Source of the DNA: Eudromia elegans
Lineage: Eukaryota; Chordata; Aves; Tinamiformes; Tinamidae
Direction: 5' to 3'
NCBI GenBank assembly: GCA_003342815.1
Contig: PTEX01000140.1
Location: 457,627-521,626 of the forward strand
DNA length: 64,000 nt
Under the pieces are notes generated by a model, which was not told the DNA's origin, did no database searches, and worked only from the letters and a program-made list of their open reading frames with translations. The translations under genes and the position numbers were made by a program. Shown one piece after another: positions 1 to 12,924 of the stretch (positions within the stretch are counted from its first letter, which is position 1; each line of letters starts with the position of its first letter).

Positions 1-2084
1 GAAAGAAAGCCTCTCATTCAATATGAAATAGCGCATGTGTTGAATATCACCTCAGATTCACTGAAAAAAAATGTATACTTGACCCCAAAGGACTTTCTTC
101 TGAGTTTCTGGAAAGACCAACAAATCAGTAATGCCAGAGGCTCATGTTCAACACCATCAAATTCCAGAGCTGACAGTGTCAGAGATTCCAAAATGCTTTA
201 AAAAATAGCACAGCTACAGTTTGAAGCTCTCCCTATAATCATTAAAAATAACAACACTACCAAAAACAACTGGAGTTACTAAACATAGTTGTCAAAAGAA
301 AGACTGCACGCCATGCAAAGCAACCCAGCAACGGCAAGGACCTGCTTTGTAACTGGACCCATTCTGAGGTGGTCCTGGGTGTCACTTGGTTTATAGCGAA
401 GTGTCAGTCCTTAAGGAGAACTATCCATACAGAGGGGGAGGAACATGGTGACATGGAAGGGTTGTTTCTTCCTTCTATAATTATAACTTGATTTTGAGAT
501 TAAATTGATAGCTTAATGGCTCGTCCCAGTTTGAGGACAAGACCTGGGAAAATCTGTGGTCAACCAGGGCAACCACTGCCCCCAACTTCTGATAAACTGG
601 TGGACACCAAAGAAGAAAACATCTGTCTGCTGGTGGGACTCCTCTGTGCCCATAAGGAACCAAGGCAATGCCCACAACTCCTGCTGCTGCAAGAGACACT
701 TGGTCCAAGGGCACCCGGAGTGAGGGAGGATTTAGTGCATTGCTGGCAGTAGATGCAGCACTGCCAAGGCTAAGCGCTCCAAAACATGAGGTAGGCTCAA
801 AGTCTTGAGATTAAACAGACAGGTGGCAGCGACCCAGAGAAGGGGAAGGAAAAAAAGCTGAAGAAGTGCATGGAAAGGCAAGACGAAAAGGGAATGTGTA
901 AATGAAGTGGACCTTAATGTATTGCAAGATTAATGCATTTGCGGTCAAAGCCAGATTCCTGTCTCATCAGTGAAAATCAGGAGAGTTTATGGCACTTTTG
1001 GGAGAAGCAATCCACCAGCCTGTGACAAGGGCATCCAGAACGAAGTTTTGTAATTCTTTATCGGCTTTTCATAAATGATTTGTGATTTATTTCTTCAGTG
1101 AGGCAAAGGCAGGCCAATCTAAAAATAAGTTCTGTGAACCAAACCACAAAGCTACATTGGGATTATAAGAACTTGACAATTTTTAGGTTGTGGTTCCAAA
1201 CAATCATTCTTCCTTCAGCACAAAGAAGCAGTAAAATATTTTGCTGAAACTAGGTCACGTAATACATAAGTTTGATAGAATTATGTGTATTTCTAAAGCA
1301 CCATGTTTGGAGTAACACCAGGATGCCTAATTTTCAAACAAGAAAATCATAAATGATTAATGTGCTGAAGCATTGCTCATAGCCCAAGCTTTCTTTTCCA
1401 CCCCAGCCACCTCCTTGAGTTAAGCAAATATGGTTAGTTTTAAGTTCCTAGATAGGTTGTGCCAGTTGTTGAAAAGTAATAATATGCTAAAAGTCTTTCT
1501 CTGCAGATTTTCATCTAAACAAATCTCCCAGGCACACCTGCATGGCCAATATTTTTTCATCATTTTAGAAAGAAAATATCAGTCTTACTCTATAAGGAAT
1601 TTTCCCATGAAACATATCGTTATGTAGTACTGATAGGGTCAGGATTAGTCAGAATGTTTGTTGCTAGATCCTTTCTGATGGCTTAAAACAAACAAACAAA
1701 CAAAATCCCTCTATTTAACTTGATGGAATGGTTATTTCAGATGTTTTAATCAGGCACAATTACAAAAATTTCTAAATTCCCACACCACTAATTGGAGCCT
1801 TGCCTTCAGAACCAGCCCCCAGAGAACCTCGCCTGCTCCTCGCACGCCCCTTCTCCTCATTACTAACATGGATGCGACAACAAACCCTAAATGCTTCCAC
1901 GCTTTTCACACAGGCAGAGCTCTTAGCCCTCAAGTATTTACAGCTTTAATTGAGACGGGCACCACAGCAAAGACTGGGAGAAAAAAAAAAAGATTCAACA
2001 CCAGTTTTCCCAGATTCCAAAGGAAATAAAGCTAACTCACTTTTTCCTGTCTGCCTGCTCATCCTTCCCTAGCAATACTTGGAC
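1..2084. other. Intronic sequence without recognisable features
   Basis: Moderately AT-rich unique-looking DNA. Open frames near 480-750 overlap on opposite strands and match no family I know. The only repeat is the AAAC run listed separately. Confidence 0.6.
1685..1706. repeat. (AAAC)n microsatellite
   Basis: About five AAAC units in a row, with no flanking tail of a recognised element. Confidence 0.85.
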
Positions 2085-2815
2085 TCAGTGGCCGGTATCA
2101 ACCCAATCTGACCGGGACATAGCGCTCAAACCAGTACGATATTCACGTGAATTCTGCAAACTCGCTGGCTGGAGAGCAGAAGCCCAAGCAGAAGTGTCCA
2201 CGGAGGGAGCAAGCACGGAGCGAGCACTGCAGGACTCTTGAACCTGCTGGCCGTGCTTACGCCAGCCAGGCAACCAGCATCCCTCTTCCTTGGCACCAAG
2301 AGGACCTGCCGCTTTGTGGCCCTGCTGGCAGCTAGGCCAGAGGAGGGAGCTGGAGGAACGGCAGGAAGGAGCCAAGGGGCTGAGGAGGAGGAGATGTAGA
2401 AAGTGAATTCAAGGGACACCAGTCTTCACTAGCTATCTTCCCCGTGGACAGCTTCCTATCTTGCCATACACAGCGGAGCCCTGCCTCTCTCGTCGTGCCG
2501 CTCCGCGCGCTGTTTCTGCGTGCAAAGCCCTCCGTGAAAAGCCCTACTCTTCCACAGCAGCACACGGCTCCCGCGTGCCAGCCGGCGGCCCCAAGGAGCC
2601 CCCTGGGCGGGGTTATCGCAGGGTCTCTCACCTCCTTTTGCCAGGGAGCCCCTGCAAAACTTCTCCAGCGCGTGTGGTCGAGATAACCCCGTGATGACCT
2701 AAAGCCTCCCCCTCCTCCCCGTGTTCCCCCACCATGTTCTTGGACTACCCGCTGCACACCAAGAGGCACCGGCCCCGGCAGCACGGGCAGCAAGCAGAAG
2801 CCCCCAGCCCACACT
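2085..2815. other. GC-rich intronic segment
   Basis: A sharp rise in GC against AT-rich flanks. It has overlapping open frames on both strands, up to 160 codons on the minus strand at 2332-2814. The frames are proline-, glycine- and serine-rich, overlap each other and resemble no known protein, so I treat them as a by-product of GC content. The CpG-dense core is listed separately. Confidence 0.6.
2470..2695. promoter_or_regulatory. Compact CpG-dense patch (orphan CpG island candidate)
   Basis: I count about 20 CpG dinucleotides in roughly 225 bases, including CCGCTCCGCGCGCTG, CCCGCGTGCCAGCCGGCGG and a GC box GGGCGGGG at 2605-2612. This far exceeds the CpG-poor flanks. Such retained CpG usually marks unmethylated promoter or enhancer DNA. 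An alternative first exon for a short ARHGAP6 isoform, or a separate noncoding transcript, is possible. I see no TATA box or first exon I can defend. Confidence 0.5.
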
Positions 2816-4984
2816 CACTGCTAATGCCCATATAGCCTCCCTCCAAGAGGATTTACAAACAAGCCTTCCTCTTGCCCAAGCTACAAGTTTAATCGCAGGC
2901 ATTTTATCCATGTAAACCAAACCAGATAACATGGAGAGCAAGGACCTTGGAAGCATTTATGAATAAATGAAAGCCCCAAAGCCTTCCCGTGCAGGGCGAT
3001 AAGGAGGGAGTTCTCACAGAATGTGCCAAGGCATGTGCACTGGCGACTGACTTTATCCCAGAGGAAAAGGGATCGCGTTCTACACAAAGAAGCAAACCAC
3101 GCAGAATGTAAGCCATAAACAGATTTAAAGATAGATACTGTGCAACACAAAAGCAAAATGCAATAAATTAATGTGCCAAAGCAATTATTTCAGTGAAAAG
3201 TCTTTATGACCCAAACCTGTGAGCTATAAACAGACTGATAGATTGATCAATAGCAGCGAGGACTTGTTTAGCCATTTACTATCATGTGTTATGACAGTCA
3301 AAGCGGTATGTAAATACAAAACAGCACTTTCATGTTCACTGTGGATGAAAATGCTTCTCTTTATAAACAGCAAAGCTGTTTATATTTCTCATAAACTGCA
3401 TGTTTGGGTGTAACCTGAATGTTAAAATAAACAGCTTAAATTTGTTGCTTTGGTGTACTTAGTTTAATGAAATTGAAGCATGACCTAGTGTGAAGGTCAC
3501 TATTTACAGCATGCACATAAATAGAGTGCTGGGACATACCTACAGAAATGTGGCTTTGAAATACTTGAAAAATAATCCGATGGATATATACAGTAGGATC
3601 ACAGAAGTACTGAAATACCACGGCGATCTGGACGGTGCCTCTCTGAATTTGTCATCGTCTGGGCACAAGAGAGAAGCGGATGATGCTCCTCGGTGATGCT
3701 GCCTCCTAGTCTTTGCCGTGTTTTCAGCTGTGTTTCGAAAAACCAATACAGGAACAAACAAAGAAAAACAAACAAAAAAACTTACATGACAGAGGAAGCA
3801 GTACTCTGCCCCCAAAGAGCTGCAAAATCAAAACAATGGTCAGAGCCATTAAATTGCTTGTTAACACATATATACACACATGCACAAACACTGTATTCTG
3901 TTCAGTCTCATTAACAGTCAAAATTCTGGTTCGGGTCACAGAAATAGCCACGAACAAAAGCATGCAAAGTTATCAACCACAGCCTTGTTAAAAACGCTTG
4001 GGCGAAATGTCTTCCTCTTGATATATGACAGTTTGCTGGAAGTGCAATGTTTCATACATTTTGTAAATCTCGTTCCCTTCCAGAAGTCACTCTGATTTCC
4101 CAAGCAACACCCACCTCCGTGACAGCTCCTAGGCTGGGCGGCTGGCTGGTCAGCTGCACGCCAGGCAGACTGAAAACCAGGCTCCCAGATCTCACAACAG
4201 CCCAAGGAATCATACTGGTTACTATTTAAAATCCAACCACGCCACCATTGTAGTTATTTAAATCATTTAAAATTAATGCTACCTGAACATTACCTCTCTA
4301 TAGACAATACTCATCTTTATTCCATAAAAGGATGAATATTATTCCAGTATTATTATTCCAGCTGTACCACGTAGACAGTCATTATAACAAAACAAATCTG
4401 GAGAAAAAGCACGCTAAAGTGAGGTCAAGTACAGTCCCTGGCTGCCAGGCAGTCAGGGCAATGCTAACCTGAGCTGGTGTCGTACTTATCCTCACATGCG
4501 ACTTCTAGTTCTGCAAGCAGATAGGTGGTCTGGAGGCAGTCCCAAATCCTGAAAAGATTTATCAGAAAAGCCGCATATTCACGCTGACTACAGTGAAACT
4601 TGTTTGTCTGTAGTGTTAATCAGCACACGGGACCAGACATGCTGATTTTTCTGCCCGCATTTTGACACACATCATGCCAGTGGTCACGGGTAGAGCCAGT
4701 GCCTGTGCCGGCTCCAAGCCGGCTCTTTCTGGAAGCTGGATGGAGGCAGAGAGGGAAGCAAGTGCAGTATTTTCTTTCTGGCGAGTAGACATTTTTCTTT
4801 CAGGAACTGCAAGGAAAGCTCATCTCTTAGAACAGTGATTTTTGGATTGCAGTGACCTGTAGGGTCAGCTCTCACAGCCCATAAAGAGATTTATAAGAAC
4901 AATTTCATAGCTTTAAATGCTTACTGCAAAGTTTGCATTGCTCTTCTCTACACCAGGTCCCAACAAACAAAACCTGATGCTGGG
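2816..4984. other. Intronic sequence without recognisable features
   Basis: AT-rich, unique-looking DNA with short A-runs near 3765-3780. No gene, RNA gene or interspersed repeat was recognised. Confidence 0.55.
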
Positions 4985-5170
4985 AGGCGAAACCCTTTGA
5001 CGACTGCCAGTGCCCTCGTGCTAACCACGCGTGGGAGGCCAGCGGCGACCGGCCCCAGGTCACGCTTTACATTCCAACGGGGAGCCAGCACGGCACGTTA
5101 ACACCTGCAGGTCACACCGCCGACGCCTGTGCCCATACATTAACTGCGGTTACGGCTTGTTCGAGCCCAT
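4985..5170. promoter_or_regulatory. CpG-dense patch
   Basis: About 19 CpGs in 185 bases, for example ACCACGCGTGGG, AGCGGCGACCGGCC and CACCGCCGACGCC, in otherwise CpG-poor surroundings. The patch includes the palindrome CCACGCGTGG at 5025-5034. Function is inferred only from composition. Confidence 0.4.
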
Positions 5171-5857
5171 AAACAGCCGCTATTAGAAGCAAACTGATGT
5201 GTCGCAACAGTTGACCCGGGTGGCTGAGCAGTGTGAGGTGAAAAAAGGACCGTTTGGTTTGGGAGAGCAACTGCGCCAAGCAGTAAGGCTTTACAAAGCT
5301 GGCGCTGCTGTGACTCTTAAACTGCCCTTCCCGTCACCTTCTGACATTGGCACGGCAGAAGCAGCAGACGCCTTGGCACTCCCTTCTGTGTTCTTTAATT
5401 TTGTGGCGTATTAAGTCACCTACTTGCTTTTAAAAGACCCACTGAAATTCCATTTTCATCGCGGAGGCAGGGACAGTGGAAGCGGATGAGACAGACAGGA
5501 AGTTACTTGTGAAAAGAAAAGGAAGGGTGACAGAGTCGGCGGCACTAAACAGAGCATGACGCTGGCAGATGCCCGACACTGGACAAAAATAGCATAATCT
5601 CCAAGAAACATTTAATTTGATGTAAAAATGGCCCGGTATGTGAAAATCTCTGATCCTCACTATTATGCATCCATAAAGTCTCTTGAAAGGCATGTCCAAC
5701 ACATCTCCTTTTTGGACAGAGATGGAAAATTTGCTTTGAAATGGATATTAATGTATCAAACTTTTAAAGACTAGAACTTGCATTAAGAAGAGGAGTAGAA
5801 ACTAAAATGGGAATGTAATCAGTGACAAAAAAGAAACAGCTGAAAAATTGAAGCACG
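5171..5857. other. Intronic sequence without recognisable features
   Basis: Unique-looking DNA leading into the CR1 copy. A 48-codon open frame on + at 5628-5774 begins with a reasonable start context but matches nothing I know and is not called. Confidence 0.5.
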
Positions 5858-6057
5858 GGCAGTTCCATTTCTATGTTGGGAAGAACTTCTTTCCTGTGAG
5901 GGTGACGGAGCCCTGGCACAGGCTGCCCACAGAGGCTGTGGAGTCTCCTTCTCTGGAGATCTTCCAAACCCACCTGGATGCCACCCTGTGCCCCGTGCTC
6001 TAGGGGTCCCTGCTGGATGATTTCTAGAGGTCCCTAAGGATTCTGTGATTCTGTGAA
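5858..6057 (+). mobile_element. CR1 LINE, 3' terminal fragment
   Basis: The segment has the standard avian CR1 3' tail: GGGAAGAACTTCTTTCCTGT, then GAGGGTGACGGAGC, CAGGCTGCCCACAGAGGC, TGTGGAGTCTCCTTCTCTGG and AGAGGTCCCTAAGG. It ends in the diagnostic ATTCTGTG ATTCTGTG 8-mer repeat with no poly-A. Orientation is +, antisense to the presumed host gene. It is 5'-truncated like most CR1 copies and carries no intact reading frame. The central part is slightly shortened relative to the usual tail. Confidence 0.93.
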
Positions 6058-8075
6058 AAATCCAGAAGTTTAGGAATACAAAGGCAATGAATTAAAAACA
6101 CAGTACACAGTTTCTCAAAGGGAAACACCACTGGCATTTTATTCCCAACTAGTTTCCCTTGTGTGTATAGAAGAAGCGGTCTCACTGATTTTTTTACAAT
6201 ACTACTGATAGTAAATTAAACACAACAGTGATGAGCATCATCAAAAGGTAACCAAGTTCATCATCTTGCTTAAAATTATCCATGTCTCATCGTGCGAATG
6301 AGACAGGTTTCCTCCTGCGCTGTCCCTTCACCACGTGCAGGGCCCTTGCTGCTTTCCTGCTGAGCACCGTGTGCCGCCTCACGCACGCTGCTGTCAAGCA
6401 CGACCACACGCATGCCATGGGGCAGGTGGGTAGAGGGCCATACCAGCTGATATTTTTTTAAAATCCCAATTGTGCATTTTTAATATGAAATAGCTTTTAA
6501 TAATAACCTTCTCTTCAAGAGTCAAGACGGCCCAGGGAAACGCTGGGCACCTCTGAGGAGCTAAGGCTCAGGGAAGCATGGGGTTGCTGGAAATGGCCTG
6601 CACACCCCCTAACTGGATTTCCTTTACATTCATTTAGATTTCATTTGATCATATACTTTTCCTCAAAAAAATGAAATATCAACATCACACTGTTTCTAGA
6701 CTACCTTAATAGTTAGCTCCATTAACTTCAATAATATTTCTTTAAAGTTAAATATGTGTATATAGATATGTATGTACAGGGCAAGGGAGTGTGTGTATAA
6801 ACACTATGTTGCTATGACAAAATCAGCACACGTTTTCCCAATCTTAAAAAAAAGATTATGTTTATATACATGTTAAAAGTAACAGAAAATTAACCTGTGT
6901 GCATTATGAATGCAGGAAGCTTAAAAACAGAAATTACTGTTTATAACCAAACAAAGGCTTTGGAGGATTTTGGAGGCTTTCCCTCCAAAACGTGAATAGT
7001 ATGATCAAGCCCTTCAACTAAAACACAAACTGTTCATTTTATTCTTTCCAGCAGTAGCTATGAATACAATTGTTCTCTATTTCTGTTCTGGGCAAACATA
7101 CTTCTACCAGCACATCTCTATTTCATTACGTAGCGGGGTATCCTGCAAATAACACATCCATGAATCCCTACTCATTGCAAGGAGCCACTTATGTGCATAT
7201 TATGGAAATTTAAAACCATATATTTTTCATTTTTTATGTATAGTGAAACTACTGCACTCTGACTAGATTTGAACGGGACCTCAAACCCAAGAACATTTAT
7301 AGCTGCCTAAATATTTGTGCTACAATTCATACCCAAAATGAGGACATAAAAAGCCATAGGAATAAAATACTATTGAATTATAAAATAAACTGTATTTCTC
7401 CAGCTTTAAAAATATATTTTTCATAATAATCTTGATATTTGATGTAGCATCAAGTATTTAAATTATCAACAATATTTACCAAATTACAATCTAAATGTTC
7501 ATCTTTAAAAACAATCTAAACTCCTTAGTTTATGCAAATGATATGCAGCAAGGGCAATATAAATATCTGGAATATTTACAGCTGGTAGCATAACCGATCT
7601 ATAAAAGACTTGCATGTTATATACTGCATTGCCCACAAGAAGTAAATGGTTTGGTCTTGTGTCAAGGAACACAAATCTCTAACACGTATACAATAAAAAT
7701 ATGTATTAAATGGGTCCAAAAATAAAAAAAGTCTAAAGATTGAACACATTAAACTTTGTACACTTACAGATATGTTATCTGTTTTACCTCTATGCCTTCA
7801 AATATATTACCTATTAAACCTATACATCTTAGGTGATCAGAGTAATCTAGTTCTGACACTCTGGCACTGAGAAGCAACATCAAATCAGACTTTGAGCAGT
7901 TGTTTTTCTGCATCACAGTGAAAACTGAAAAGTTGCAGCAAATATACTTTGTTATACATAAACTTTCTGGGTTAATTCCTGAAAGGAATGCCTAACAATC
8001 AACATCCTTGTCAATTAAAATAAGGTGTTTGTCAACTTATGCTTTAACATTTCTTCTTCTGGGAGGTTAAAGAGC

Positions 8076-8095
8076 ATGTTTTTTTAAAAAAACAT
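8076..8095. repeat. 20-bp palindrome ATG-T7-A7-CAT
   Basis: ATGTTTTTTTAAAAAAACAT is a perfect inverted repeat with no spacer. Its core is low-complexity T7A7, so chance formation is much more likely than for a mixed-sequence palindrome. Confidence 0.9.
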
Positions 8096-8312
8096 AGTTT
8101 TATTCATTGTCTGCTCTTATTTCACAATGTAATAAAGGAACATTTCATTGCTAGGATGCCAAATGCTTTGATTTCCTAATAACATGTCACCTTGTTTTCC
8201 TGGTTTTATTGACAATGTATCTCATTTTTAATTCATGCTCAACCAAATTCTCAAACTAAATTTCTACATAGTGAATTAGTTGTCTTATTTAATATGATGA
8301 ATCATGGAAAAC

Positions 8313-8342
8313 TACTCACTATGGGAAAATACTCACTATGGG
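8313..8342 (+). repeat. Tandem duplication of a 13-mer
   Basis: TACTCACTATGGG occurs twice, at 8313-8325 and 8330-8342, separated by AAAA (period 17). This looks like a small replication-slippage duplication. Confidence 0.9.
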
Positions 8343-9360
8343 CTTTTATGAGACTGAGCAAAAAGAAACAAACCCCTGACAAGTCAAGGGCTGAATCTAG
8401 AATTATTAGCTAACATATGGGTCTCATCTGCTTCAAGCTGAGCTCAGGAGGAGTGTAAATAAATTAACATCATCTTTGAAAGCTAAGGGGGAGCAATAAT
8501 AAAATGTGAAACACTGGATAAGAGCAACATCCAACTAGAAAATCTAACAATACAAAAACAATTACCCATAATTTGTACACTAATGACACTATCCAGGACT
8601 TAAATTACATCTGCTTTAGAAACTCTTTCACGAATGGCAAGGAGTCCCCTGGACAGGGAGTTCTAGATTTCTAGAACGCTTGCTGAAAGACAGCTTGCCT
8701 CTTTAGTACATTTATCGAATGATAATGACATTCTTTGGAGGAAAAATATTGTTTGCCTTTGGAAAAAAAAAAAAAAAAGGTATGTATACAGGAATAATAT
8801 CTACCAGTTTTTCAAGCCAAATATAATCATACTTATCATACCAATCTATTTAGAAAATATAATATTGCTAAAGCAGTTGTTATGGTTGATTAATCCAAGC
8901 CCTTCTTGTTAAAAACACATGGCACATGCTAGAATAACCAAACATATTCCAGAGGGTATCTGATGAGAAACTCCATTATATTTTGCTAGTTTCTTATTTA
9001 TACAGAGCAATAACAGCTGGACCAGAAATAATTACAAAATATAAACAAAACAGAAAACTGAAAGCAGAGAGCAGTTCATTACATGTATGTACAAGTATTT
9101 TTATGAGTTTTGAACAGATTTTAGTTCAAGATACTCCTGGCACTCACGCTACAATAAAAATAATTTTTTTAAAAAGCAGCCCTTTTGCCCTTTTTGGAAA
9201 CATCTGTAAATGTATCTATGAAGACAGGCATCATCCTCTTGGATTCTTGTATCATGCATGTTTGATTATTTTGGGCTACTGCCCATTTCTCAAGGCTTTT
9301 GTGATGGCCAGATTGACTCATCATATATCCTTTATTTGTCTAATTTTGAAGGTCAGTTAA

Positions 9361-12300
9361 ATGACAGCTGTGCAAATGTTCCAATAATGGTAACACTGTC
9401 ATCAACATCCTATATGATAAAATGACTGAAATTAGAGAAAAGGCCACAGGAACACAGAAGAGGAGAAATTATAAAATCTGCAGCCTGGCCTGAAACCTGC
9501 ACTTTCAACAAAGATGAAGAGAGCAACTAGACAGCACAAAGGAGGAAAGAGCAAAATACATCATCATCATATGAAAAATGCAATTGCACATCTTAAAAGC
9601 AGGAAGTTGGGAGATGCAGCTTATCAGGGCACCATTCAGCAGCTATGGACAGCATCTAAATCCAAGGGGCAAGTGGGAGGAAGCACCAGAGACAGGCAGC
9701 AGAGACCACACGTAAATGGCTCCCTCGCACGTGCCCATGACTATGCCAAGTGCCATGGGACACTGAGGGCACACTGGGCCAGGTGGTTTGGGACATGGGG
9801 TCCCAACTGGCTGGGTTCCATAGGGCACCAGTGCAACTCTCCTGGGCCTGATGCGCTCACCATGTCACTTGCTCTTCCAGAGGTTCTCTGGTGCAAATCC
9901 AATTGCCTCTCCTACATGGGACACAACACCAAACCAGCACAGTTCAAGTGCATGTGCTCTGCTCATTTGCACCACTTGTACCCAGGGAATAGGTCTCCTG
10001 CTGCTCCTGGCAGCTATAGGAGCTTTGGTACCCCGGTTTGACCACTTCCAACTGGGATCCAGTAAAACAACTTGACCAACTTTCAGGAAAGCCCTAGAAT
10101 CATTTGATTTTTTTTTTTTCAGGAAAGAAACCCACATTTTCTCTTCATAATAAGCACTCAAGACCTCACAAGCAGGAAAAATAATATCTTGAGCTGAGTC
10201 TTTCCTGGGATCATAGGCTAGGTCACAACCTCAATATTCTTCAACTTTCAAAGAGGAAGAGTTTGCAGTCTAGCTCTTTTTTCTGTAAATACCTCTCAGC
10301 CACCTTCCTATTACCCTTCTCTCTGAGACATGTTTTGAGAAAAAAAAAAAAATTAAGTGTGGCTTTCCTGGCCTTTTGTGAGATAGACTTCTGCTTTTAT
10401 CTCCATTTTACCTTTAAGCTGTCTGCCTCGCATAAGCCCCAGGAGACAACTCCATTGCCCCCTTTCTAATAAGCGTAAGAACAGAAACAAAAGTCTGAAA
10501 TAGGACAAGGGTCCCATATATAAGGGCCTAATATGCTATTGGGAAAGACTAAACGTTTCACCTTTTCTGCATCCTGGAGCCCACCAGAATCTGGAGCTCT
10601 CCAAGCTCTTGGAAGTACGTTTCCACAGCAAACATTATTGCAACAACAACTTCTCTCATAAGGAGTCAGTACAACAACATCCTTCCACCAGAAACAAAGC
10701 ATGACCTCAGAAAAATAAGAATTTTCAGGAAAAGAAACACTGCAGAATAGAACGGTACGTGTTTGTACAAGCTTTATGCAAGAGACTGTGCTACCACAAG
10801 AGCCACACACTGGAGGACTGGAAGAGTGCGCTAACGGCTCGTCTCTGCTAGAGGATTGCCTGAAATCCATTTCTACTGGCAACTAGTTTTGCCACTTTCT
10901 GCGATCACATTACAACAGCATCATTATAAAATGAAAAAAAATGCATTTACAAGAGCTATGAAAGAATTATCTTCCAAAGCTGGACTTGATAAACAAGTCA
11001 AGCATGAAATACTTTAATGCTACGACTGCTATAAACACCAAATCTGTAAGCTTCACAGTTATCCAACCCAGCATTAATAGACTATCTGTGGCCCCAGGTT
11101 CCTTTACAACAGCCTCTGGCTTCCAGTTTACCCTGTCATATGTAAGTTGAACAACAGTTTAATAACAGCTATCAGCTGTTGCTGACCAATTCCTCCTTCA
11201 TCCCCTTCCAAAAGTACAGTGTTCTATTAATGACTAGAACATGGTGCACAAATACAAAATCTGGAGCAACACATGTTAAAAAATCACAATATGCTCACAT
11301 TTGGGTATGCACGCACCCTTTTTCCAGTAGGTTTTTTCATTTTTTCAGAGCACTATGATTAGTTTTTTCTTTCAGCTCTTTTTCTCTTCCTCCATTTGTG
11401 GTTATCCTAAGAGACTCCTAAATAAATCTAGGTATTTCCTACATCACATGCTGCCTGAGGCAACTCTCCGATTTCTATTTACAAACTAACTCCAAAAAAC
11501 ATGCCTCTCATCTGAGTTGTTAAAGCTTTTCCCCAGAGGTCCTACTGAGGTATGGTGGAAGAACAACCTTCATGTAATCTATATGTCTCTGCCAGAGGAT
11601 AGCTAATACTGAACGAACATGGTGGTCTTCAGGTGGCCTCTGTAAAGAATTAAACCATATAGAACTGTTTCACCACAGAGAAATATACGCTAAAATCAGT
11701 TTGGGGATGCAAGAAACTAGCTGAACTCTGAAGCAACAGTCACATGAGATACTAACATCTGGATTAAACGTGCTGTGCTTTTGCCTCCTTTAATAGTGTC
11801 TCAGTTGCACCTCTGTAGTATATAAAGGCCTGCAAGTCTAACAGCTATAGACTTCAGATACTGCACTCCCAGTACTGTGGCACAGGAGCAACACTTGCCT
11901 TCTTGGTGCACTACAATGTCAGGACACCTTAACAAAATCCACTCAAACAAGGGTCTCTTCGAAAAAATCAGGACTCAAAATCCTCTGCTTTACTAAGTGG
12001 TTACCTTGTCCACAAATACACATTTAGCCTCCTGCAGATAACAGCGTGTTTCAGCTCCCAAGGCGCTCAGACCTCACTGAAAGCGACCAAGATTTTGGGC
12101 TCCATCAGGAGTTGCAATGGCAGCAGGGAAACGTTTCCAATTAGGTCTGGGGGTGAAGAGCAAGGAATGACCCTCTGGGTTAGCAATGGTCCTGGGAACC
12201 ATCTGCACCAGGCGCAAGCGACCGCGGTACCTCCTGCTACTTCTTGGAGCCCACACAGAAAGGAAATGAAAATGCAAAACGAATGGACCTGTTCTTTTCA

Positions 12301-12634
12301 AAGCAACAACCCAAGTTGCTTTAGATTATGTCAGTATGTTACTCTGACTCTCAGTGCTTAAATAAGTGATTATTGGATATCATTGGTCAGAGCTGCTTAT
12401 CGAAGACTCCCCTTTGGCAACCCCGTCAGGGCTCGTTGCTGCCAAACCTCAGGCTGCTTACTCGCAGGAGGGAAAAGACATCAACTACTACAGCCGTTTC
12501 AAAAGCAAATGTAAAACATAACTTCTAAGAATAAAATCCCTCTGCATTTACAGAATTACACGAAGCTCACCAGCAAACCTCCTGCTGACATCAGCAGGGT
12601 ACCAGGATTTTATCCTTGATATTTTAAGCAAGAA
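9361..12634. other. Intronic sequence without recognisable features
   Basis: Mixed-composition unique-looking DNA. The longest frame, 175 codons on + at 9514-10041, has erratic composition and no recognisable domain, and it is crossed by minus-strand frames at 9643-9828 and 9865-10161. No interspersed repeat was recognised. Confidence 0.5.
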
Positions 12635-12697
12635 GCAAAAAACACCAAAAAAACAAAAAAAAACCCAAACAAACAAACAAACCAACCAAACAAATAA
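12635..12697. repeat. A-rich / (AAAC)n simple repeat
   Basis: A-runs interrupted by single C bases pass into AAAC and AACC units, an impure microsatellite. Confidence 0.85.
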
Positions 12698-12924
12698 CAT
12701 GAGGAAAAAAGCAACAGACCGAGAGACCTTTCAGGATCTTCATGGTGAGACCCTCAAATGAGAGCATACCATTTCAATGTCTTCATTAAACCAAGCGCAC
12801 TCCCTCGCTTCTGCTCCTCAGCCACCGAGGTGCTCTAGGGACGTCTTCAGAGGTAAGAAACCAGCTCCTTCCCTCAGGGATGCTGGGGAGCCGTGTTTAG
12901 AAGCTGTGATATTTGCTGAGAACC

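Larger units (their letters stand above)
6058..9360. other. Long AT-rich intronic block
   Basis: From about 6600 the sequence is strongly AT-rich and CpG-poor, with few repeats beyond short A/T runs (A16 at 8763-8778). It includes a small hairpin at 7435-7457 (ten-base arms ATATTTGATG/CATCAAGTAT with one wobble, loop TAG). It also includes a palindrome at 8076-8095 and a 17-base-period duplication at 8313-8342. Unique AT-rich intronic DNA of this type in large developmental-gene introns often holds conserved noncoding elements, but that cannot be seen from one sequence. The 125-codon + frame at 8983-9360 starts in AT-rich DNA and resembles no family. Confidence 0.5.

Noticed and set aside
2332-2814. 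160-codon minus frame over the CpG patch
   Set aside because: Low-complexity G/S/P/R-rich translation typical of GC-rich noncoding DNA; overlapping frames on the other strand.
5150-5190. GTTCGAGCC resembling a tRNA T-arm (B box)
   Set aside because: No A box, acceptor stem or anticodon arm could be fitted upstream.
5628-5774. 48-codon + frame starting MARYVKISDPHYYASIKSLE
   Set aside because: Protein-like at first sight with a fair start context, but short, unmatched to anything I know, and not supported by splice sites or flanking gene structure.
9514-10041. 175-codon + strand frame
   Set aside because: No recognisable family, erratic composition, and opposite-strand frames in the same DNA. 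No splice or promoter context supports it.
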